Source: Bretschneidera sinensis (lineage: Eukaryota; Streptophyta; Magnoliopsida; Brassicales; Akaniaceae). Taken from it: a DNA stretch of 64,000 nucleotides. Position numbers and translations under genes: made by a program. The stretch spans positions 63,916,501 through 63,980,500 of the forward strand of contig CM043702.1 in assembly GCA_023935145.1 (NCBI GenBank). Direction: 5' to 3'. Below, piece by piece: positions 23,341 to 32,307 of this stretch (the stretch's first letter is position 1; every line of letters starts with the position of its first letter). The notes beneath the pieces were generated by a model that ran no database searches, had not been told where the DNA came from, and worked only from the letters and a program-made list of their open reading frames with translations.

Positions 23341-26107
23341 GAAGGTTTCTGTGAAATCCATGCCTTTCGTTTGCGTGAACCCCTTCGCCACTAGCCTAGC
23401 CTTATTCCAGACTTCATCTTCTGGAGGGTACCCTTCTTTGATCTTGTAAGTCCACTTACAATCCACAACTCTCTGTTTTCCCGGAATGTGCGCCAATTCC
23501 CAGAAGTTGTTCTTCCTCAAAGAATCCATTTCTTCATCCATAGCTAGCTTCCATCTTGGCGAATCCTTACATCCCATGGCATCAATGTAAGTCTCTTGTT
23601 CACTCATCTCTCCTTCTGTCCAAGGAGCTGTTGCATCCGCAGCATCCGCAAACCCATATCTTGAAGGTGGTCCGACTAGTCTTCTTTCTCGGTCTCTTAT
23701 AAGCTGATAGTCCTTCTGACTTACTGCATCATCTTCTTTTAGTTCAGCCTCCTCATGAGTATCCTAAGCTGGGCATTCATCAATGGGCTCTACCTGATCT
23801 GAACCCTCTTGCCTTCCTTGCTATACCTTAATTGAATTCTCCTTGATGCGATGCTCCACAAATACCGAACGGGTTTGCTCACTAGCCCCTGCAGGGTTAG
23901 TTTTCTCCAAGTAGGGAAATAACAATTCATTAAAAATAACATCCCTACTTATAATGAGTTTCATTCCTTTAGGTTCTAAGGACCACAACCTATATCCCTT
24001 AACCCCATCACCATACCCTAGAAATACACATTTTCTAGACCTTGGGTTAAGTTTATCATCCTTTTGATGTGCAAATACAGCACACCCAAAAGTCCTATGG
24101 TTGCTCAACTCAGGGGGTTTCCCACTCCACATCTCCATGAGAGTCTTGAGCTCTAAAGCTCTAGAGGGTGATCTATTTACCAAGTATGCAGCAATAGCCA
24201 TAGCTTCTCCCCAAAAAATGTTTTGGTAAACCGGATCCTATTAACATGCATCTAACTTTTTTCATAAGGGTTCTATTCATCCTCTCAGCAACTTTATTTT
24301 GCTGATGTGTTTTTACAACCGTTTTATGTCTTAGAATGCCATTTAATTCACAGAATTTATCAAAATCCTTATTACAAAATTCTGAGCCATTATCGTTTCG
24401 TAAAGCCTTAACTACCCTATCCGTTTGAGTCTCCAGCAACTTTTTCCACACAACAAATTTATTCAAGGCATTTGATTTATTCTTAAGCATATAAACCTAA
24501 ACTTTTCTTGAATAATCATCAATTAAAGACAAAAAGTAAAAGTTACCTCCCTGTGTTGCTGTTCTTGTTGGTCCCCAAAGGTCCGAATGAATGTAGTCAA
24601 GAATGCCCTTAGACTTGTACACTCCGGTGTTGAAGCTGACCCGATGTTGCTTCCCAAGAACGCAACACTCGCAGAAATCCAATTTCTCTACTTTGTCTTC
24701 TCCAAGTAGACCATCCTTGCTAAGAACTTACAGGCCCTTTTTGTTCATATGTCCCAAGCGAGGGTGCCAAAGGGCTGCCCTATCCATCTCAGCCATCAAG
24801 CTTGTTGCTTGATCCTTGATTTCTATCTCTCTGATCATCTCATAGAGACCATCTTTTATTGCTACTTTGATCACTACCAAAGATCCCTTGGTCACCTTGA
24901 TATTTCCTCCCTCTGCTTTATATGTGTACCCCATGGAATCCAACTGCCCCAATGAAATCAAATTTCTCTTCACATCCGGAAGATACCTCACATTCCTTAG
25001 CAGCCTTGTGACTCCATCAAACATCCTCAACTGGATGTCTCTTATCCCCCTCACTTGGCAAGAAATATCATTCCCCAAGAAAACCCTTTCATCATTGGTT
25101 TCCTTGAAATTCTTGAACCAATCTCGGTGAGGGCACATGTAATGAGTGCACTCGGCATCTAAGATCCATTTCCTGTTGCCTTCTTGCCCCATGCTCACAC
25201 TTGAGCACACAACAAAAACATCATCATCTTGTTGTTCTGTCTTGGCAACCGAAGCCTTTCCATTCTTAGTATGGCTTCTTCCCTCATCCCTCATCTTCTC
25301 CTTGCAATCTTTCTTGAAGTGACCCTCCTTGTGGCAGTAGTAACATTTCTTCCCTCCAAATTTCAGTTTGGAGTGTGCTTTCCCATGGCTTTCTCCTCTA
25401 CCTCTGTCCTGGTAGTAGCCATGTATGTTGCTGTGCACTCTCCCATAGCTCTCTCCTCTACCTCTGTCCCGGTAGTAGCCATGTATGTTGTTGTTCACTC
25501 TCCCATGGCTCTCTCCTCTACCTCTGACCCGGTAGTAGCCATGTATGTTGTTGTGCACTCTCTCATGGCTCTCTCCTCTACCTCTGTCCCGGTAGTAGCC
25601 ACGTATGTTGTTGTGCGCTCTCCCATGGCTCTCTCCTCTACCTCTGATCTGGTAATAGCCATGGATGTTACTGCCATACCGAGTTGTTGGCCTTCTTCTA
25701 ATGAACAACCCTTTTCCACTTGATACACTCCTCATCTTGGCATCAAGATCATCTTGCAAGTCTTTATTAGGATCAAATTTAAAAGCAAAGATTCATTTAC
25801 GAAGATACCTCTTATTAGAGAGAGTCTTGGCAAGAAACAACTCATCTAGTTTCTTCCATATGACAGCTAGATCTTTTGAGTCTCTGCACTCCCTTATGAC
25901 ACTATCCGACATGTGCAAGAAGATGGTGCTGTATGCCATCTTCTTCATCTCATTCTACTGGTCATCTGTGGTACTTGCTGGAAAAGCATCATCTTCTCCA
26001 ATCGCCAAGTCCACTTTCTATTGCATAAGAACAGCTTTGATCTTTCGCTTCCACAAGGAAAAATCTCCCTTTCCATCAAACTTCTCAACCATGAAGTTTG
26101 AAGCCAT
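23338..26107 (-). pseudogene. Copia-1 gag, protease, integrase and N-terminal RT
   Basis: Minus strand, in order. A gag start (MASNFMVEKFDGKGDFSLWK) lies near 26107, with stops inside the gag. Five 20-residue RGRGES repeats are at 25381-25680. A zinc knuckle (CYYCHKEGHFKKDC) is at about 25304-25345. The protease reads LDAECTHYMC near 25170-25140, where the usual active-site DSG/DTG context is changed. The integrase zinc region (HPRLGHMNKKGL, then CECCVLGKQHRVSF) and core (DYIHSDLWGP, LIDDYSRK, then the 24490-24173 piece) follow. After the integrase tail, RT begins at 23607 and is cut at the nested element at 23341. Frameshifts and stops near 24490, 24200 and 23820 disable it. Confidence 0.85.
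25381..25680 (-). repeat. Five 60-bp tandem repeats in Copia-1 gag
   Basis: Five adjacent 60-bp units, each encoding on the minus strand a 20-residue unit of the form HNNIHGYYRDRGRGESHGRV. The repeats sit directly N-terminal to the zinc knuckle. The arginine/glycine-rich composition resembles RNA-binding RGG-type tails; that function is inference. Confidence 0.93.
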
Positions 26108-26169
26108 CTTGCGAAGATGATCCCAGATTTGTGCAGCACCCACAATTGTTCTCCAACTTCTTCTAAATC

Positions 26170-26345
26170 TCAAGAACACGATCGAAGATTGATCTCAATA
26201 TTGTTCTTGAATCAACCTCAAGAACACGATCAGATCTTGATCTCTACTCCGTTCTTGTATCACCCTCAAGAACACGATCTCTGCTTTGTCGTTGAATCAC
26301 CTCAAGAACATGATCAGATATAGATCTTTACTCCGTTCTTGAATC
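26170..26345. repeat. 48-bp tandem repeats in the Copia-1 leader
   Basis: The box CAAGAACACGATC recurs with AAGAAC at 26172, 26220, 26268 and 26304 (spacing 48, 48, 36). Each is followed by GTTCTTGA or a variant, so every unit has short inverted arms (CAAGAAC / GTTCTTG). It lies between the primer site and the gag start of Copia-1, in the position of an untranslated leader or packaging region. Confidence 0.8.
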
Positions 26346-26423
26346 ACCCAAGAAGTTTATTTTTTAATTCTTGGAATCTTGCTATGATACCTTCTGTTCT
26401 TGCTCCGATACCCAACTGTGCAA

Positions 26424-26435
26424 GCTTTAATACCA
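26424..26435 (-). other. Degenerate primer binding site, initiator tRNA-Met type
   Basis: On the minus strand TGGTATTAAAGC follows the LTR end by one base. It differs at two positions from TGGTATCAGAGC, the usual primer site of plant Copia elements. Confidence 0.75.
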
Positions 26436-26436
26436 C

Positions 26437-27381
26437 TGTTGGAAATCACCTTGACAAGATGCCCAGGTGGTGATCTTCTAAACACCCAAGTCTAGAATGA
26501 CTTGTAAAGATTAGGAATCGGAAACAGAAACAGAAATGAAAGAAAGAAAAAAAGAAGATAAGCGATTTGTTATCGAGGTTCAGCAATAGCCTACATCCCC
26601 ATGAGTTCACCTAAACTCTCTGCACTAATCAATGGTTCTTTTACAATCACAACAACCCCTCTCCAAGAAACTCAAGTTCTTAAGGAAACAAAGAAGAAGA
26701 AGAAACAGAAAGTGATGAGAACTAACCTTGGAATTTTCCCAAGAAAATTCCCTTTACAAGCCCTTCAATCCCCTTTCTATTCTACTCACTCTTCTAAACA
26801 ACCAGCCTTACAAATGAGTCTCCCTTGTTTTGGATCTTTGCACTCCTTAAAATTCTCTCACTTTTGATCACAAATTATGTCACATTGTTATTGAGAATGA
26901 AGCTAGGTGACCCTTTATATAGTGCACCAACTTCTTGTCCAATCTTGAGTGTCATTCTACACCCTTAGATCTAGATGAACAATCAACCATAGCCTTTGAT
27001 CATTCCTTAGTCAAGCTGTGCATTTTAGACATGTCTCACGAACCATGGAAGAGGTTTACATATGTGTGCATCAATGTGCCTGGCGCCACGGCCTAGAACA
27101 GGGGGCGCCATGGCCCAGGGCATAGCACACATTCACCATCTTCTGGCGCCACGACCTTAGGTAGGGGGTGCTGCGGCCTGGCCTCCTCCTCCAGCACTCC
27201 ACTTTCTGGGCGCCACGACCTGGGGTAGTCTGGGCCGCGGCCTGACCTGATGCACATCCAATTTTGTTGCTTTGTGCTGAGGCATACTCCAAGTGTGCTG
27301 AGGCTTCAATGACTTGATGCTTGACCTCTTCCAATCTTGTTTAAACCTTGACCATATTTAAACCTTAGACAAATACCAACA
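26437..27381 (-). repeat. 5' LTR of Copia-1
   Basis: 945 bp, TGTTGGTATTTG to TTTCCAACA on the minus strand. The minus-strand TATA box lies at about 26912-26922. GC boxes start at 27082, 27104, 27145, 27167, 27209 and 27231: three doublets with an exact internal spacing of 22 bp. Confidence 0.9.
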
Positions 27382-27439
27382 GAAAAATTTCTAAGGACTG
27401 TTTACCAAAATAAATAAGAGAGAATAAGAAAAATGGCTT

Positions 27440-28670
27440 CAAGACACGACTAGGTAGCTTTTCTTAAGGTTTAATTCGCCTTTCACTAGTGCAAGAAGGT
27501 TTTTGGCGAATTTCCTCTAAGATACAATAAAACTCTGTTGTTATCCTGCACTTTGCACTCGTGAAGAACAACCCATGGCAGCTTCTATGAGTTTATGGAT
27601 AAATAGCACTTATGTTTAAAAATTTGCTAGATTTCTAAACATAAGAAAATCAATTTTTCAGAGAAGGAGAAAAAGAATAAGAAAGGAAATCTAAAATCTG
27701 AATTCTGTAAACTATGATAGTTAAACACCCTATTTATAGTGTTTAATTAGTGTCTTTCCATTAGAGACACCTTAGTTCAGTAATAAACCGACTTAAACTG
27801 AAATAACTAAGTGTCTTTTCTCAAAAGACACTCTTATTCACGAGCAATTGTCATTTAATGTTCAAAAAATTCAAATTTTCGAACATCCAGTCGATTGAGT
27901 CTTTCATTCAGTCGACTAGAAAAATTCCAGATAGTTCCAAAAAAATTTAGTCTTCCATCCAGTCGACTGAATGGTTCATACAGTCGATTGTAAACACTAT
28001 TCAGTAGACTGTATTACGCATGCAGTTGACTATATTAAGCATACAATGAAGCTCTGTTGTTATTCTACACTTTGTACTCGTGAAGAACAACGCACGACAG
28101 CTTCTATAAGTTTATGGATGAATAGCACTTATGTTTAAAAATTTGCTAGATTTCTAAACATAAAAAAATAAATAATAAAATAATAATTTTTTTAGAGGAC
28201 GAGAAAAAGAATAAGAAAGGAAAAAATATGAATTCTGTAAATTATGACAGTTAAACACCCTATTTATAGTGTTTAATTAGTGTCTTTCCATTAGAGACAC
28301 CTTAGTTCGGTAATAAACTGATTTAAACTGAAATAACTAAGTGTCTTTTCTCAAAAGATACTCATTTTCACGAGCAATTGTTATTTAATGTTCAGAAAAT
28401 TCAAATTTTTCGAACATCCAGTCGATTGGATCTTTCATTCAGTTGACTAGAAAAATTCCAGATAGTTTCAGAAAATTTATCTTCCATCAAGTCGACTGAA
28501 TGGTTCATATAATCGATTGTAAACACTATTCAGTAGGCTGTATTAAGCATGCAGTTGACTATATTAAGCATGCAATCAACTGTGTCACTTTCATAAGCCA
28601 AAATTTTTTTTTCCTTTTCCATTAATTTTTTAAAATATTCCAAACTTAATATTATTGAAAATCATCAACA
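27440..28670 (-). repeat. 5' LTR of element X with internal tandem duplication
   Basis: Homologous to 2687-3287 but about twice as long. A block beginning near 27526 recurs from about 28045 (compare CTCTGTTGTTATCCTGCAC with CTCTGTTGTTATTCTACAC), giving two copies of about 520 bp. Each copy has a minus-strand TATA-like box (27731-27740 and 28261-28270) and an upstream set of degenerate CAGTCGACTG boxes. In copy 1 these start at 27887, 27908, 27959, 27980, 28001 and 28022. It ends (minus-strand start) at TGTTGATG, 28670. Confidence 0.8.
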
Positions 28671-29135
28671 GTTATTAGCTCATTACCCTTCAAAACATAC
28701 AGATCAGATCACAAACAAGTGCAAACCGTTCAATAAGCCTAATAAATTAGTGTCAATATCATATTTTAAAGATTTTGTTTTTGCAGAGAGAGAGATATAT
28801 ATATAAATGGAGAATGAGGATGTTCCATAAGCTCCTTCAATACCAGCAACACCAAGGACTCCTGGTGCTCCCCTCTTTGGTGTGTTTAAGGGAGAGAGAG
28901 GTGCTGGTGGTTCGAATGATAGAAAATCCCTTCTCAACAGCTGCAAGTGGTTCAGTGTTGAAGAATGGGCCATAGAAGAAGGGAGACTGCCCCCTGTGTC
29001 TTGCTCTTTGTCACCCCCTCCTGTCTCCCTTGCAAGAAACGTATCAAATATTCAATAAAATATAGAGACAGATGAGGATCTTTCTAACACCCAAAACCAA
29101 AATTTCAATCATGTGCTATTTTGGGTATCAAATAA

Positions 29136-29393
29136 GGGTGTATTTGGTGGACAAAATGATGATTTTTATCCTATGAGTGTGTTTGGTGGATAGGATGATA
29201 AGGAGAATAGAATTTCTCATCCGATGATAATTCGATAGAATCATCATGCTTTCAATGGTACGTAAGATGAGACATCTTACCATTCTATTTATTTTTTTTA
29301 TCCTATCTTCCCTTTTATTTTGTCCATCGAACGCTCTCATAAAATAAAAATCATCTTATCTTCCTTTTATATATTTTGTTCACCGAACACACC
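29136..29393. mobile_element. Tourist-like MITE with a second MITE nested inside
   Basis: Ends GGGTGTATTTGGTGGACAAA and, inverted, TTGTTCACCGAACACACC. It is flanked by TAA on the left and TTA on the right, as is common for PIF/Harbinger MITEs (TWA sites). Inside it, 29175-29338 has its own inverted ends (GAGTGTGTTTGG and CGAACGCTCTC), suggesting a relative inserted in it. It lies in intron 1 of the aquaporin locus. Confidence 0.65.
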
Positions 29394-29397
29394 TTAA

Positions 29398-29734
29398 GGC
29401 TACGTTTGGTACGATAAATTGGAATGTAATGTAATAAACAATGTAATGAACTACATTATAATGTTATTATTATTATGGTTGGGCAAAACTAATGTAATGA
29501 AAATAATAATGCAATAGTTACTACATTAAAAAAATACAATAGTGATTACGTAAGACAAGTGGTATATTCCCCATTCCATTACATGTAATCTAAACTCAAT
29601 TCAAAATACATTTGACAACATAACTTTTGTCATGTGATCTACACCTCCATTTACTAGGATAAAAATAATAGCAATAAAATGTGGTTCATTACATTATTGA
29701 TTAAATTATATTCCAATCTTTCCTACAAACATAA
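29398..29734. mobile_element. MITE with about 55-bp inverted ends
   Basis: The left end GGCTACGTTTGGTACGATAA continues into GGAATGTAATGTAAT. The right end is the approximate inverted copy, ending TACAAACATAAC. It sits only four bases from the previous MITE, in intron 1 of the aquaporin locus. The ends resemble Tourist (PIF/Harbinger) MITEs; the target duplication is unclear. Confidence 0.6.
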
Positions 29735-31474
29735 CATAAAAGTCTATGTCATAAGCTATTTGATTATTCATGGGTAATGAGGCAAAGACCTTTTCGTTGA
29801 TGCAAAAACAGGTGGGAGCAGAATTTGTAGGCACTCTAATACTAATATTTGCTGAAACAGCCACAGCTATTGTGAACCAAAAGACAGAAGGCCCTGAAAC
29901 CCTCTTGGCCTGGCTGCCTCCACCGGACTCACTGTTATGATCGTAATACTGTCAACCGGCCACATCTCCGGTGCCCATCTAAACCCATCAGTCACCATTG
30001 CCTTTGCTGCCTTGAAACACTTCCCATGGAAACATGTACGGTAAACTCTTGAAAACCCATATTTCTGATTTTCTGATACATATGCATGAATGTGTGTACT
30101 AGATTAAAAAGATAATAAGATGAAGAGAAGGATAAAATAAAATGATTACGTTCAATCTTACATTTAATACAATAGATGATTATAATTAAAAGTGGTTTTA
30201 TTTGAATAATTTTTAAAAAAAAAATTTGTTTCATCTTCTATCTTCGATTTAATCCTATTCTTTTTTTAATCTGATGTACCAACCGAGCACTTAAACTTAA
30301 AGTTTGGTTTATGGTTTATAAAACGATTTTTGAAACAATAACAGTAAAACTAAAACTATTTAGTGTTTACTTAACATGAAAAACAAATTTTCTGCACAAA
30401 TTCAATTTCTAAAAAACTATTTTAATTTTTAACTTTTTTTAAAAATCGTTTTTAAAAATATTTAGCTTTAACTTTTATTTAAAAAAAAAAAAACATGAAT
30501 CTCATAAACTCTTAAAAAGCTGTATTAATTTACTTAGGATTGTGATTGTGTATTTTTTTGGCTGGTACCAATTTATATTGGAGCACAAGTGATGGCATCA
30601 TTATGCGCTGCATTTGCACTGAAGGGGATTTTTAACCCTATTGCTGGAGGAGTGACAGTTCCATCAGGAGGATATGCTCAAGCTTTTGCTTTGGAGTTTA
30701 TTATCACTTCCAATCTCACGTTTGGTGTCACTGCTGTGGCCACAGACGAGCTGTAAGTAAGTTTTAGCTAATTAAAAATTAAACCTTTTCTTTTCTTTTC
30801 CTTTTATTAAGGTTCCGTTTGTTTTGCATGAAAATCATAGACGTAAAACATTTGTAGTGTGAAATGTCATTTTCAATATATTTGATAGAATGTAAATCAA
30901 TTTCGTCGTAAAATCAGATTTTACACTACTAAATGATAAGATATAAAAAACAAATTATTCTTCTTTTTGCCATAAGTTGATTTAAATTAGGAAACGAAAA
31001 TCAAAACATTTTTTCATACACATCATTTCTCTCTTACCATATAAATTAATTTATAGAAATAATACTACATTTAAACACGATAATAAACTTACTTTATCGG
31101 TCTCTATATAATGCAGCGGATACATTATTTATTATATATAATTTGTTAGTTTTTTAATATTTATACATATATTTATTTTTAGATACATAATATGATCGAT
31201 TATTAATTGATATTTAATTTATTTAATATGTAGAGAAAAATAATAATTTATTTGATATAATTATTATTTAATTTTTTTATGATTACTAATGAACTTTTCT
31301 GATTTCATCATAACTCCCTCAATATTGATTTCATGAAATTTAGACTCTGGAGAAATTAATAGATTATAGTATTAAATTTTCAAGACAAACCTTCACAGAA
31401 CTTTGCAAGAGACAGGGATCTCTTACTTTTAAATTTTTCTATTTATATGCAAAGCCCAAAAGATGAGAGTCGAT

Positions 31475-32307
31475 TACTAGCGGCAATGAGTCGTGTTGGC
31501 CCATGGGCCGACATGGCTTGAAAACTGCACGGCTCACATTACCACGGGGCATGCCGTGCTTGATACAATCCATGTGGATAGGATAGTGCTAAGCTTAACT
31601 TTTGAGACGCACGGAACAACACGAAACTCAGCACGACACAGTATAAGGTACGGCCTGGCACGGCCCATAACATCTAATTTTCCTTCCTTTCCACATAATA
31701 CTACTTCTAACATCTAATATAGACAAAGAATTGGTTAGATACAAAACACTATACAAGCAACATATTAAAAAAATATTAATATAGTGGATTGAGTGACGAA
31801 TGGAAAAATCAAGAATGAAGAAAAATATTTACCTTCCAACCTACAAGAGTATAAACTATAAAAGGCTAAAAAACAATAATAATGTTTTATCTTTCTAATT
31901 TAACTTATTTGTTTATTTTATATGTGTAGTTTTTGTAAGTCATTTATTTGAAAGATTTTTAAAATTTATAATTTTTAAATTATTTGTTTATGTTGTTATT
32001 TTTGTTCAATTTCTAAGTTATTTATAATATTTAACTTTATTTTTTATACAATTATAAACATTCAATTCAATATTTATAAGGTTTTTTTTTACTATTTAAA
32101 AAAAAAGACTATCAATATATACTCATGATGCCCATAGATCGGCACGACACAATACAGCCCAATAGATATATGGGTTTTGGACCGTATCGAGCCTACAATC
32201 TTAAAAAATTGATACGACACGAAAGAGAGAGAGAAACACAACACAAAAACACTGTGGATTGCCTTGTGTGTGTTATAGACCGATACGGCACGACCCATTG
32301 CACCTTA
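31475..32307. mobile_element. Non-autonomous hAT-like element in aquaporin intron 3
   Basis: Flanked by perfect 8-bp duplications GAGTCGAT (31467-31474 and 32308-32315), the size made by hAT transposases. The terminal inverted repeats are imperfect but clear in GCAATGAGTCGTG (left) and CACGACCCATTGC (right). Both subterminal regions are GC-rich with GGCACGACACA-type motifs, against an AT-rich core. No transposase frame is present in the 833 bp. Confidence 0.75.

Larger units (their letters stand above)
14997..27381 (-). mobile_element. Copia LTR retrotransposon 'Copia-1', split by a nested element
   Basis: LTRs at 14997-15903 and 26437-27381 (TGTTGG to CCAACA) flank a minus-strand gag-pol with Copia order: gag, zinc knuckle, protease, integrase, RT, RNase H. 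Flanking 5-mers are GAGAA (14992-14996) and GAAAA (27382-27386), a duplication with one change. It is inserted in the leader of element X. The RT was split by the 16821-23340 insertion, whose perfect GAAGG duplication falls in RT codons. Without that insertion it is about 5.9 kb, a normal Copia size, but many stops and an internal RT deletion make it dead. Confidence 0.9.
2687..28670 (-). mobile_element. Copia-type gag-only LTR element 'X', host of the left nest
   Basis: The outermost element of a nest of about 26 kb. Related LTR sequence lies at 2687-3287 and 27440-28670, a polypurine tract at 3288-3300 and a Copia-type gag on the minus strand at about 14140-14956. Subtracting the two insertions (4547-14022 and 14997-27381, each with one target copy) leaves about 4.1 kb. 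No protease, integrase or reverse transcriptase was seen in the remaining internal sequence (3301-4541 and 14028-14990), so it looks like a non-autonomous LTR-gag-LTR element. The left end lacks a clean TG and no target duplication was found, so that boundary is approximate. Confidence 0.7.

Noticed and set aside
25229..25723. Plus-strand frame of 164 residues with SSTSVPVVAMYVVVHSPMAL repeats
   Set aside because: It is the antisense of the five 60-bp repeats in the Copia-1 gag; the minus strand carries the recognisable domains.
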